A stretch of 64,000 bases of DNA from Siphonodentalium dalli (GCA_032622095.1 CP136066.1:143993559-144057558); one strand, 5' to 3'. Counted from the first letter of the stretch, positions 45,964-58,587 are shown. Program-made: numbers and translations. Notes: generated from the sequence alone by a model not told the origin.

Positions 45964-46310
45964 GAGCTCCATGGTTAGCGTGTCGGACATGTATTCACTG
46001 TAAACACAGCGATGCGAGTTCGCAGCTCATCGCTGGTCTATTGTGAGTCTTCTTGGCCACTTTGAGCCACATGCAATTTTGTCGGATTGTTCACTATTTC
46101 AAATCCCGCACCAAGTTGTGACCCTTGAGCAGGGTCGCTCGTACTGTGTCAGCTTCACACCACTCAATGAGTTAAGCAAGTACCAGTCAGATTGTCATAC
46201 TGTTGAGTATCAGAGTATGTTCTGATCAAACTAGAGCAGCATCTGCAATGGCTGCAGCTGGTTCATTTATTGGCTTGTACAAATGACTGGGGTAATATTG
46301 TAATATTTAA
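45964..46310 (+). repeat. tRNA-derived SINE
   Basis: The head has a Pol III A-box-like TGGTTAGCGTG (45972) and a B-box-like GAGTTCGCAGCTC (46017), spaced as in tRNA genes. The body carries GACCCTTGAGCAGGGT, like the 'CCCTTGAGCAAGG' segment of several tRNA-SINE families. The acceptor stem does not pair, so it is not a working tRNA. Confidence 0.6.
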
Positions 46311-46947
46311 AAAAGCGAGTTAGAGCTAGTAATTGGTTAATCGCTTTATAAAACTCATTATTATTATAAACATGGGGATGGGGCACGGCATATTTATGGT
46401 CAGAGCGAGGACATAGCTTGTAGGTAAAGAATGGAGCTATCCACAGCTGTCAATCAAATAATTATTAGCAGATATATTCTACCGATTGGCAACTCAGCTC
46501 ATCACTTGCTGCATTGAGAATTGTTTGTTCACCCTAATTTTGATATCCACACATACTTTCAGTGTTAAATTGACTACTTTTATGTTGCGAAATTATAATG
46601 TACTGAAGTTTTGATTTGTGTAGTTATATTGGAAATTCACCTGCGATTATAACACTATATTTCCTTGTGCGTGACACTAGTCATATTTTTCACTATTAAA
46701 GATGAAAAGAATGTATGTTCCTGTTTTATAATATCATTTAGATGTGCACTAAAAACTAATTAACCAATCTCTGCAGACGCCTTGTCTCCTAACAAATGTA
46801 AGCTCCTCTCGCTGATTAATATGGGTGGAAACATCCATCAGGGTGTGTACCTAGGATTTTAATTTTGAGAATTCAGTTGCACCTCATCCAACTGCTAACT
46901 GAAAGAAGTCAAAGGAAACTATAATTACACATACTTCTATTAGTTAA

Positions 46948-47499
46948 AGGTACTCAATCTGATCAGACGCTCCTAAATTACTATTTCTTTGGCTTCGGGG
47001 GTAAAAAGTATTTGATTCCAGTTGAGGAACATCAAAGCTCAGAATGATCAGATATCGATTTTTGAAGTTCATTATTTCTCGAGATATGTAATAATATGTG
47101 GCCCAAAATATGTGGTCAAATGAAGCGTCTTGGAAAAAATTGCGGATGAAGATGAATAACTCTAAAATCAAGTGGTAATACTGTCAAATTTTGTGATACT
47201 TTAGTGATAATAGGGCCATATTTTGTTGAACAAAATGTTGAAAATAACAAGTTTTTGGGAAATTTGATAACATAGTTGACAGTGGTTAGCATTATTTTGT
47301 TGCAATAAATTGATTCTGATAACTAAAGATTTTGAAGAAATGTTGCTCTATCTTGATGCACAGGAGCTTGGAATTTGGTCAAAACCCCTCTTTTATTGGC
47401 GGAACCACCACCCGGGACCGCCAATAAAAGAGGGGTTTTGACCAAATTCCAAGCTCCTGTGCTTGATGTATGGGGACCGTCTGATTGGATTGAGTACCT
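46948..47499. mobile_element. TTAA-AGGTAC MITE, copy 4
   Basis: AGGTACTCAATCTGATCAGACG and CGTCTGATTGGATTGAGTACCT ends, TTAA on both sides. Carries a 103-base nested palindrome at 47359-47461. Confidence 0.85.
47359..47461. mobile_element. 103-base perfect palindrome with 7-base target duplication
   Basis: Two 44-base arms, perfectly matched, beginning CACAGGAGCTTGG, around a 15-base loop. Flanked by CTTGATG (47352-47358 and 47462-47468). Family unknown. Confidence 0.9.
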
Positions 47500-49748
47500 T
47501 TAAAGAAATTATGTGCATTTTTATTTGCTTCAAAATATTTTACTAAGTCTATAATATAATAATGACGGGTATAATATACAAATGTAATAACTATTATTGC
47601 TGAAAACTAATTTTGTTTGTCCCTTTTGATACCAAGAACTGCCGGAATAACTAATAATTTCACACAACACTCCATATATCAAATCGCTTATTGTCTTGGC
47701 TCTATGAGGGGGAGGGGGGGGGGCTTCATATGCTTCATAATGTTGAGTTAGATTTTTAATTGTGTAATATAGCATTATACCCCCATATATTATAATGAAG
47801 AATAAAGCACTCACAAATATTCCAGCCCAATGAAAACAAATGTTGATTGATATGCAGTGTTGTCCACTCAAACAGGGAGAAATCAACTGGAATTAGGCCA
47901 CAGTGTTCAGAGATATGGTGGTCAGCTTTAATTTGTTTATTAATCCTTGAAACAGAACTCATCTCAGCCCAATTTCCCATTGATCAACATGCATGACATG
48001 AAAGTTCTCAAATATAGAAAATGATTTATGGGTAGTTGCCTTTCTAATTGAAAATAATCATTAAATTTCACGAATCAAGAATAAGTAAGTCTCCTCTCAG
48101 GATCGTCATATATTATATCATCATATATGAACTGCACTTTTGAAAACTATATTTTACAGAAGTCCTTTTGTATCTGAAAACAGTGAAATTAAAAATATTG
48201 TTCATACCATAAAAGTAAAGTAAATGAGGTTATGGTAACCGCTGGTTCGATGGTTCTTAGATATTGTGTCACAATAATCACTTGTACCAAATTTCACAAA
48301 GAAATTCCTGACATATTTTGAGAAAATCCATTTTGAAGTACCATCAAATTTTGACAAAACGTGCGTCTGACCCTTAATTTATATGAAAGAATGCCATTGT
48401 TTCTTGTCAATTTTGATCCAAAATGTATGCGCGTTTGAAGACTCTATACAGATAACGTATATATCGGGCGTATAAAAAGCAACGGCACACCCATCGCGAT
48501 CGAGGAGGATGACGTACGTGGGGGGGGGGGAGGTGGTCAGCGGACTGCGTTATACAAGCCCTGCATGTGGACAGCTAAAGTCGCCATATATAAAATTGCC
48601 GCGAGAGTATGGCACGTCTAAAAGACATTTAGTTTCTGGGTAAATCCAATTAAACGGAAAACGGCCCCAATAGAAAAAACAATATAAATCATTGGTTACA
48701 CCATGGAAGTATAATAAATTCCACGAAACTTGGCGTCGAGTTTTGTGTAGGCCTATGCGTTTAGTGTTAACACTGTCTTTCTTGTGGATGCGTGCCTGGA
48801 TTATACGAAGAGTACATTTGTTCGCCGGCGCCTTTGAAAAAAAAAGTAGTCACTCCAATGCTTTTAAACGTTTTACTTCAATACAATGAAGGTACTGTTC
48901 ATAATATCGTTCCATGCCGACACTGAATTCATTCAGACAGATACATATCGTCCCCGGGATACGAATTCATGAATGTATGGGCACTCAACCACGAATGTTT
49001 GGGTTTTATACCTATTGATATATACGCTATTTATGCGGGTCGTGACATTGACGATAATCCCCCAGTGATTATTTACAAAGTGATCGGAGTTATTTAGCCA
49101 AAGTATGTCAGTATTGCCATGTCGGGTAAGCGGGTACTCGAGTTTTAAGACTTTATAATCATAACACCTGTGTATACATTCAAATTGATTTTGATCTCAC
49201 TTCGATCGATAAACTGTGACTTTTGTGCCAATACATATAATTACCGCAATTGAACCTCATTATTATTTTTATGAATATGATTAATCGATAATCGAAGTCA
49301 TCTAGCTCCATGTATATGTAGTGTGGGTAGACATCAGTTTTTCGACTGGAACCAGCTTGTGATACATGGTTACAATTGAAGAAGACTCTCACCAAAAAGC
49401 ACAAATGATATACTTATTATATGCTTGCCTATAAAATAGCAGAAAATTAGCGAAACAAAAATCGTCGTGTGTATCTCTTAGAAGCTACAGTGAAATCACG
49501 TTTTGTTATTTCAATGTAGCTTTCCGAGTGACGTCATGTCATCATCACTTGATAGTGGTTGATACCTATCAGCTGAAATGTTGGTCAACTAGGTGTTGGT
49601 TTCCGTGTATTTTTTAATTTGTTGTGTTCTTAAAAGTGAGAATGTTGCATAATTTAGCAACTTAAATTTAAGCATTATTAAGGCGCATATAATAAAAAGA
49701 ATACCAACAGTTTTGTTTGAACAGCTCATTCGTGTTTGGAAAGAAATA
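47500..49748. other. Intergenic stretch, no gene recognised
   Basis: Includes a G/A-rich run at 47708, a G10 run at 48520 and a GC-richer patch at 48475-48620. Frames of up to 118 codons here show no family features. Confidence 0.35.
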
Positions 49749-49791
49749 TCGAATTTTCACTCGCGGCTTTTAGCCGCTCGTGAAAATTCGA
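49749..49791. repeat. 43-base hairpin
   Basis: TCGAATTTTCACTCGCGGCT and its near-complement around a short loop. Confidence 0.8.
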
Positions 49792-50019
49792 TGTTTCTGA
49801 GTGCACCCATGAAATATTTCGGCATTCAGCAGAAACTGTAGGTATCTTTATATATGAGAGTCATGGAACGAATCTTCGACATAAACCAGCATATAGAACA
49901 ACTGATACCGCAAGACGGGACGGAGTGAGTGTCTCCGGTGTGCAATGTGCCCACCTTGAAACAAAACCCTTGAACAAAAGCAAAATCTCAAATTACATTT
50001 GCACCCGCAATTAGGTTGG

Positions 50020-50290
50020 AATTTTCCAACTGGTACCGCAAGTTTTCCTATTGTTGCAAATTTCCAACTTTACACGGCCCCCTATAGGTTGGAAAATCTC
50101 CAGTTGATGGTAATTTCAGTTCAAAATGTTGAACACAAACTACGAAATTAAAGTAGCGACTTTTGCCACACAAAAAAAACAAAAAAACATTCCACTTAAA
50201 TTAATGGCTAGAAATTAAACTATAACAACAATTTAAACCTATATTATAGTTGGAAACCTCCAACTAATGTCATGACAGGTATACATTTCT
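50020..50290. repeat. Cluster of TTTCCAAC/GTTGGAAA motifs
   Basis: At least five TTCCAAC or GTTGGAAA motifs in 270 bases, near CCGCAAG and GGCCCCC; same repeat type as at 17930 and 42540. Confidence 0.4.
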
Positions 50291-50797
50291 ACATGTCCTT
50301 CAATTTTGGCCTAAGTTTGGAGGTGGTTGACATATATATACCCGCCCCTGTATATAGCCAGGTATAGCAAAACTGCATTGAGTCGAAGGAAACTACATAC
50401 AATGAGTGCAGAGACCGTCCGTGATAACTTATGGAAAGGCAGACGGACACCGCTCATTTCTATACAGATATAGACGGATGGACATGTATGCCAGCATACT
50501 CACCACTTCGTTACAGGTGGCATACGAAATTGGTAAAAAGTGACACATGAACAGCAAACTTTACATGTGTTGCGAGAGTCAGGGACACGGTCTCCATTGT
50601 TAAAATGTCCATATTTGCAATTCAGATTGCACCCCTTAAACCCGCCCTAAATGTCCTACTCACGTAAGTCCACGTGCACCCGATACACACAAATTCATTT
50701 GGTGTACGGAATACAAATATGGGGCCATGTCCCGAGGTAAAAAGAATCTTTTTATTATTACAAAAAAAGAGCAATACGAATTGTGTGTAATAATGAA

Positions 50798-51289
50798 GTG
50801 TCAATGACACTGTAGCTCAACTTGGAAAGGGAATAATTTAATGTATTACAGTCAATGGAGCGATTAGGAATGTGGAAAGTTGAATGTCTAATACTAGTTT
50901 ATAGACACGAAGAGAAAAGTAAAATCCATGATGGCGGCCATGTTTTTTGGCCGAATGATCCCAAAATTACTCGTTCCCATCTACATGTCAATATTAACAT
51001 GCATGACAAATTTCATGATGCTCAGACAAACAGTACGGCCTGTAGCCCGTGCTAATGGAATGAATTTTGAAATCCAAGATGGCCACTGGCGGCCATGTTT
51101 TTTGACCCCAAAATTAATCATTCTGGTCTAAATGTTGATGTCAACAGCTATGACAAATTTCATAATGATCCGACCAAAGGTACGACCTGTATCCTGCATT
51201 GTTGACGCCTTACGTACATACGCACACACGGAGGACGGACGACAAAGCCATGGCAATAGCTCAAACTTTACAAAGTAAAGTTGAGCTAA
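50798..51289 (+). mobile_element. Helitron-like unit 1 of 3
   Basis: Starts GTGTCAATGACACTGTAGCTC and ends with the ACTTTACAAAGTAAAGT hairpin and GAGCTAA. Only two or three ~160-base core units. Same family as 27639-29521. Confidence 0.75.
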
Positions 51290-51323
51290 AAAGTACAGGA
51301 GCCAAACCCTTGTTTAAATGAAA
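51290..51323. repeat. 34-base junction spacer, copy 1
   Basis: AAAGTACAGGAGCC...TTGTTTAAATGAAA between units 1 and 2. It matches 53984-54017 in all but one base. Confidence 0.85.
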
Positions 51324-53983
51324 GTGTCAATGACACTGTAGCTCAACTTGGAAAGGGAATAATTTAATGTGTTACTGTCGATGGAGTTATTAGGAAAGTT
51401 GAATGTCTAATACTAGTTTATCAACATGAAGAGATATATATATACATGTATATAAAAGTTAAATCTAAGATGGTTGCTGGCGGCTATGTTTTCCAACAAT
51501 TCAAAAAACATTTGAGTAGAATCCATGTTTTAAGCCGAATAACCCCAAAATGACTCGTTCCCATCTACATGTCAATTTCAACAGCCATGACAAAATTTAT
51601 GATGATCAGACTAAAGGTACGACATGTAGCCCGTGCTAAAGAATTTAGTCATACAAAGAGTAAAATCCAAGATGGCTGCTGGCGGCCATGTTTTCGGCCG
51701 AATGATCCCAAAATGAGTCGTTCCCATCTACATGTCATCGTTAACATCCACGACAAATTTTATGACGATCAGACTAAAGGTACGACCTGTAGCCCATGCT
51801 AAAGAATTTAGTCATACAAAGAGTAAAATCCAAGATGGCTGCTGGCGGCCATGTTTTTTTTGCCAAAATGACTCGTTCCCATCTACATGTCAATATTAAC
51901 ATCCTTGACAAATTTCATGATGATCAGACGAACAGTACGACCTGTGGCCCATGCTAATGGATTAAATTTTGAAATCCAAGATGGCCGCTGGCGGCCATGT
52001 TTTTTTGTCCCAATGACCCCAAAATGACTCGTTCCCATTTACATTCCAATTTCAACAGCCATGACAAATTTTATGATGATCAGACTAAAGGTACGACATG
52101 TAGCCCGTGCTAAAGGATTTAGTCATACAAAGAGTAAAATCCAAGATGGCTGCTGGCGGCCATGTTTTTTGGCCGAATGACCCCAAAATGACTCGTTCCC
52201 ATTTGCATGTCATTATTAACATTCATGGCAAATTTTATGATGATCAGACTAAAGGTACGAATTGTAGTACGTGCTAAAGGATTTATTCATACTAAGAGTA
52301 AAATCCAAGATGGCTGCTGGCGGCCATGTTTTTCGGACGAACGACCCCAAAATGACTCGTTCCCATTTGCATGTCATTATTAACATTCATGGCAAATTTT
52401 ATGATGATCAGACTAAAGGTACGAATTGTAGTACGTGCTAAAGGATTTATTCATACTAAGAGTAAAATCCAAGATGGCTGCTGGCGGCCATGTTTTTCGG
52501 ACGAATGACCCCAAAATGACTCGTTCCCATCTACATGTCATTATTAACATTCATGACAAATTTTATGATGATCAGACTAAAGGTACAACCTGTAGCCCGT
52601 GCTAAATGATTTAGTCATACAAAGAGTAAAATCCAAGATGGCTGCTGGCGGCCATGTTTTTTGGCCGAATGACCCCAAAATGACTCGTTCCCATTTGCAT
52701 GTCATTATTAACATTCATGGCAAATTTTATGATGATCAGACTAAAGGTACGAATTGTAGTACGTGCTAAAGGATTTATTCATACTAAGAGTAAAATCCAA
52801 GATGGCTGCTGGCGGCCATGTTTTTCGGACGAATGACCCCAAAATGACTCGTTCCCATTTGCATGTCATTATTAACATTCATGGCAAATTTTATGATGAT
52901 CAGACTAAAGGTACGAATTGTAGTACGTGCTAAAGGATTTATTCATACTAAGAGTAAAATCCAAGATGGCTGCTGGCGGCCATGTTTTTCGGACGAATGA
53001 CCCCAAAATGACTCGTTCCCATCTACATGTCATTATTAACATTCATGACAAATTTTATGATGATCAGACTAAAGGTACAACCTGTAGCCCGTGCTAAATG
53101 ATTTAGTCATACAAAGAGTAAAATCCAAGATTGCTGCTGGCGACCATGTTTTTTGGCCGAATGACCCCAAAATTACTCGTTCCCATCTACATGTCATTAT
53201 TAACATCCATGACAAATTTTATGATGATCAGACTAAAGGTACGGCCTGTAGCCCGTGCTAAAGAATTTAGTCATACAAAGAGTAAAATCCAAGATGGCTG
53301 CTGGCGGCCATGTTTTTTTGGCCGAATGACCCCAAAATTACTCGTTCCCATATACATGTCAATATTATCATTCATGACAAATTTCATGATGATCAGACGA
53401 ACAGTACGACCTGTGGCCCGTGCTAATGGATTAAAAAATTTGAAATCCAAGATGGCCACTGACGGCCATGTTTTTTGGCCGAATACCCCAAAATTACTCG
53501 TTCCCATCTACATGTCATTATTAACATTCTTTACAAATTTTATGATAATCAGACTAAAAGTACGACCTGTAGCCCGTGCTAAAGAATTTAGTCATACAAA
53601 GAGTAAAATCCAAGATGGCTGATGGCGGCCATGTTTTTTGGCCGAATGATCCCAAAATTACTCGTTCCCATCTACATGTCAATATTAACATGCATGACAA
53701 ATTTCATGATGCTCAGACAAACAGTACGGCCTGTAGCCCGTGCTAATGGAATGAATTTTGAAATCCAAGATGGCCACTGGCGGCCATGTTTTTTTTTTCC
53801 GAATGACCCCAAAATTAATCATTCTGGTCTAAATGTTGATGTCAACAGCTATAACAAATTTCATAATGATCCGACCAAAGGTACGACCTGTATCCTGCAT
53901 TGTTGACGCCTTACGTACATACGCACACACGGACGACAAAGCCATGGCAATAGCTCAAACTTTACAAAGTAAAGTTGAGCTAA
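51324..53983 (+). mobile_element. Helitron-like unit 2 of 3
   Basis: Same ends as unit 1. Longest core, about 15 repeats of ~160 bases, with a three-unit block repeating at about 491 bases (for example the 'GTACAACCTGTAGCCCGTGC' copy at 52584 and again at 53075). The 163-codon frame at 53131 is a product of the repeat, not a gene. Confidence 0.78.
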
Positions 53984-54017
53984 AAAGTACAGGAGCCGAA
54001 CCCTTGTTTAAATGAAA
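53984..54017. repeat. 34-base junction spacer, copy 2
   Basis: Same as 51290-51323 with A changed to G. It is absent at the outer edges of the three-unit array. Confidence 0.85.
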
Positions 54018-55880
54018 GTGTCAATGGCACTGTAGCTCAACTTGGAAAGGGAATAATTTAATGTGTTACTGTCGATGGAGTTATTAGGAATGTGGAAAGT
54101 TGAATGTCTAATACTAGTTTACCAACATGAAGAGATATATATATATACATGTATATAAAAGTTAAATCTAAGATGGTTGCTGGCGGCTATGTTTTCCAAC
54201 AATTCAAAAACATTTGAGTAGAATCCATGTTTTAAGCCGAATAACCCCAAAATGACTCGTTCCCATCTACATGTCAATTTCAACAGCCATGACAAATTTT
54301 ATGATGATCAGACTAAAGGTACGACCTGTAGCCCATGCTAAAAGATTTAGTCATACAAAGAGTAAAATCTAAGATGGCTGCCGGTGGCCATGTTTTTTGG
54401 CCGAATGACCCCAAAATAACTAGTTCCCATCTACAAGTCAATATTAACACCCGTGAGAAATGTCATGATGATCAGATGAACAGTACGACCTGTAGCCCGT
54501 GCTAATGGATTGAATTATGAAATCCAAAATGGCCGCTGGCAGCCATGTTTTTTTCCGAATGACCCCAAAATGACTCGTTCCCATCTACATTCCAATTTCA
54601 ACAGCCATGACAAATTTTATGATGATCAGACTAAAGGTACGACCTGTAGCCCGTGCTAAAGGATTTAGTCATACAAAGAGTAAAATCCAAAATGGCTGCT
54701 GGCGGCCATGTTTTTTGGCCGAATGGCCCCAAAATGACTCGTTCTCATCTACATGTCATTATTAACATTCTTGACAAATTTTATGATGATCAGACTAAAA
54801 GTAGGACCTATAGCCCGTGCTAAAGGATTTAGTCATACAAAGAGTAAAATCCAAGATGGCTGCTGGCGGCCATGTTTTTCGGCCGAATGACCCCAATATG
54901 ACTCGTTCCCATCTACATGTCATTATTAACATTCTTGACAAATTTGATGATGATCAGACTAAAATTAGGACCTGTAGATCTACAAAGAGTAAAATCCAAG
55001 ATAACTGCTGGCGGAATTGTTTTTTAGCCGAATGACCCCAAAATTACTCGTTCCCATCTACATGTCAATATTATCATCCATGACAAATTTCATGATGATC
55101 AGACGAACAGTACGACCTGTGGCCCGTGCTAATGGGTTAAATTTTGAAATCAAAGATGGCTGCTGGTGGCCATGTTTTTTGTCCGAATGACCCCAAAATG
55201 ACTCGTTCCCATCTACATTCCAATTTCAACAGCCATTATCAATTTCATGATGATCAGACTAAAGGTACGACCTGTAGCCCGTGCTAGAGGATTTAGTCAT
55301 ACAAAGAGTAAAATCCAAGATGGCTGCTGGCGGCCATGTTTTTTGGCCGAATGACCCAAAAAAGACTCATTCCCATCTACATGTCATTGTTAACATCCAT
55401 GACAAATTTTATGATGATCTGACCAAAGGTACGACCTGTAGCCCGTGTCAAAGGATTTAGTCATGCAAAGAGTAGAATCTAAGATGGCTGCCGGCGGCCA
55501 TGTTTTTTGGCCAAATGACCCCAAAATTACTCGTTCCCATCTACATGTCAATAGTAACATCCATGACAAATTTCATGACAATAAGACGAAGAGTAGGCCT
55601 ACGGCATGTAGCCCGTGCTAATGGATTGAATTTTGAAATCCAAGATGGCCACTGGCGGCCATGTTTTTTTTCCGAATGACCCCAAAATGACTCGTTCCCA
55701 TCTACATGTCAATGTCAACATCCATGACAAATTTCATAATAATCGGACCTAAGGTACGAACTGTAGCCCGTGCTAAAGGAAATTGTTGACGCATCACGCA
55801 CACACACACACACGCACACACGGACGACGGATACCAAGCCATGGCAATAGCTCAAACTTTACAAAGTAAAGTTGAGCTAA
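54018..55880 (+). mobile_element. Helitron-like unit 3 of 3
   Basis: GTGTCAATGGCACTGTAGC start and GTTGAGCTAA end; about eleven repeats. Contains an (AC)n stretch (55797-55820) just before the 3' hairpin. Confidence 0.78.
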
Positions 55881-56215
55881 AAAAGAGAATATCTTGATGG
55901 TGTACGACCTCACAAAGTCCATACGACTCTATTCATGCATGATTGGTATTACAACCGCCTTTTTAAAAGTCTGTAAAAACAACATAACTAAAAGAAGATC
56001 GTGGAGAAATAGATAACTTGGTTCTTGTATTAATTACTGATAGTTCTCAAATAACTAAACTTCGCGTCATGGGACCATTGTTACATGTATATGTCAACAC
56101 AACTGTTACAGTGATTTGTCTACAAACATCGTTTATCGCGTAGTAAGTTAACATAATTTTAGTCTTTGGTCTAATGAACCCATGCACTTAGAATGCCTTA
56201 ACTGCTTTCCTTTAA

Positions 56216-56807
56216 AGGGGTACTGTACCCAAGATGTTGTTGTTGGTTTCTATAATCCCCGAGTCGGAGAATAAGGTAACAACTTTTCCATTTTTTGAAA
56301 GTCTGTTGAGTACGAAGTATTGTTACGGATGGCAAATTTACCGGAATGCAAAAATACAAATTGTCGTTGTCGAGTAATTTTTGTACAGTTTTCAACCAAA
56401 TGAATCAAATAAACATTATATTATATGCTTAGTAGTCCCATATACTCATTTAAGTTAGTGTATGGTCACTAGTCAATGAGTGGCTTGGGTTTTCTCCCCG
56501 TATAAGCATAATGTTTCAAACGATCGTGTGTGCAATTGTTTTATTAATCCAGTATCCCTCAATTATAATTTGATTACGTTTTGTACACGGAAATTCCAAT
56601 TTTAAGAGACGCCATTTTATGGCTGGAGCCATAAAATCAATTTATATTAAATTATTAACTTTTAAATTATTAAATTTTAAGATAGCCTATTAACCTGAGC
56701 GTTTACAGAATACATCTTCGACTCAAATTACTTATATTTCTATATAGTATCGATAATAGATCGTTGTTATCACTGGGAATTTATTGAAAATGGCGTACAG
56801 TACCCCT
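56216..56807. mobile_element. TTAA-AGGGGTAC MITE, copy A
   Basis: AGGGGTACTGTACCC and GTACAGTACCCCT ends, TTAA on both sides. Nearly identical, in inverted orientation, to 57995-58587. Confidence 0.88.
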
Positions 56808-56811
56808 TTAA

Positions 56812-57332
56812 AGGTGGATTATCTCTTTGTAAACATGTATTATATAATTACCGGGGTATAAAATATTAGATCTGAATCGAAGACTCCTGTCCGGAAATGC
56901 TTCTATCGATTAATATTAATTTTATTTCGAATATTTTCTGGTCTAAAAAGGTGTGTTTGTTCAGCTAACGAACAATATTGGTTACTGTTAACAGAGACCA
57001 GAAATTATATTGTGCAATTTTGTCACAAATAAACGTTAATTATACTCATTATCGCTTATATCTGTGGAACAAAACAGTACAAACAACCAATCTGTGACAT
57101 TTGACATTCGTTGCGTAGCCGTAGGAACAGCCCAGTGCTCTATATCGCAATCCGGTCTCATCCGAATGGTCGGTTCTAAAAATAGTAACATAAATGGGCC
57201 CCGATTTAATATTCGAAATAAAATCAATATTAATTGATAGAAGCTTTTCCGGACATAGGACTTCAGTTCATATTTATTATTTTATACCCACGCAACTATT
57301 TAAAATTTGTTATTTAAAGAGATAATCCATCT
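56812..57332. mobile_element. TTAA-AGGTGGATTATC foldback
   Basis: AGGTGGATTATCTCTTT and AAAGAGATAATCCATCT ends, TTAA on both sides; it shares the single TTAA at 56808-56811 with the element before it. The inner arms (CTTCTATCGATTAATATTAA) also pair. Confidence 0.85.
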
Positions 57333-57539
57333 TTAATTGATGGATGTAAATCGGCACCAATGACATGTGTTCCGCTATATCCCGATCCATTGCTCTGCGG
57401 GGGCCCAGTCTTGTCACAAAGCTTCAATTGTCAGAAAGACTCTTATGCCTCAGCGGACCTGATTGATCGTATGTAACCAATGCAAATATAACAACAGACA
57501 ATAGCCACACTTGCTTATGTATGGTCTTAGATTTAATAA

Positions 57540-57876
57540 GAGCATATATAGCCGAGAGTATATACTGTATGCTTTTCTGTAGGGAATATACAGGACTTTA
57601 ACGGCCAATTGTATAGGTGTATCACACACACCGAGTGGGTCCTTATCATCTGGAATATCGCAATTTGTTCCCCCTCGTGGTGGAATTAATGTGAAACTGC
57701 GTGATCGATTTCTGGATTCTGAGACATTTAATATGGATCATTGGGATTTAATTCGTCTGGCGTGTGAATGAGTTTCCGCTGGGGAGAAGTTTCGTTATTC
57801 TGAGGTGCGGGTTGTTAGGGACACAGTTGTGTGGAATTACTTTTACTCGAGTTTCTTGTGATACTGAACAGTAATC
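57540..57876 (+). promoter_or_regulatory. Possible promoter and 5' UTR of gene 2
   Basis: TATATAG at 57544-57550 lies about 330 bases before the start codon of gene 2, with an unrepeated, moderately GC-richer stretch after it. This is a guess from position; no transcript start can be read from the sequence. Confidence 0.25.
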
Positions 57877-57926
57877 ATGCCAGGAGCTACCCGTCGTCCG
57901 CATACATCATTTGATATATCTCGCAG
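57877..57926 (+). CDS. Gene 2, start exon (unknown Pro/Ser/Arg-rich protein)
   Basis: Sixteen codons plus two bases, beginning MPGATRRPHTSFDISR and ending at donor GTAATA. An in-frame TGA sits four codons before the ATG (57865-57867), which supports this Met as the start. Phase 2 joins exactly to the exon at 60591, making a Ser codon. I do not recognise the protein. The region upstream (about 57540-57876) holds a TATATAG at 57544 and no repeat I recognise, so it is a plausible promoter and 5' UTR. Support is the start context, the donor, and the frame match to exon 2; no homology. Confidence 0.6.
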
Positions 57927-57994
57927 GTAATATACATGTACACTTTTATACACGAAACGCTACATAAATAATTTCGGTTGTACCCTTTCCTTAA

Positions 57995-58587
57995 AGGGGT
58001 ACTGTACCGCCATTTTCAATAAATTCCCGGTGATAACAACGATCTATTATCGATACTATATAGAAATATAAGTAATTTGAGTCGAAGATGTATTCTGTAA
58101 ACGCTCAGGTTAATAGGCTATCTTAAAATTTAATAATTTAAAAGTTAATAATTTAATATAAATTGATTTTATGGCTCCAGCCATAAAATGGCGTCTCTTA
58201 AAATTGGAATTTCCGTGTACAAAACGTAATCAAATTATAATTGAGGGATACTGGATTAATAAAACAATTGCACACACGATCGTTTGAAACATTATGCTTA
58301 TACGGGGAGAAAACCCAAGCCACTCATTGACTAGTGACCATACACTAACTTAAATGAGTATATGGGACTACTAAGCATATAATATAATGTTTATTTGATT
58401 CATTTGGTTGAAAACTGTACAAAAATTACTCGACAACGACAATTTGTATTTTTGCATTCCGGTAAATTTGCCATCCGTAACAATACTTCGTACTCAACAG
58501 ACTTTCAAAAAATGGAAAAGTTGTTACCTTATTCTCCGACTCGGGGATTATAGAAACCAACAACAACATCTTGGGTACAGTACCCCT
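57995..58587. mobile_element. TTAA-AGGGGTAC MITE, copy B (inverted)
   Basis: In the first intron of gene 2, 68 bases after the donor. TTAA at 57991-57994 and 58588-58591. The same 60-codon open frame appears in both copies, showing very high identity. Confidence 0.88.

Noticed and set aside
45964-46040. Functional tRNA gene
   Set aside because: Box-like motifs are present but there is no pairing acceptor stem, and the sequence runs on into a SINE body.
53131-53622. 163-codon open frame, the longest in the window
   Set aside because: It lies wholly in the ~160-base minisatellite; the peptide repeats with the array and similar frames occur on both strands.
50798-55880. CRISPR-like array
   Set aside because: Regular repeats of ~160 bases without unique spacers, in eukaryotic DNA, with defined transposon ends.
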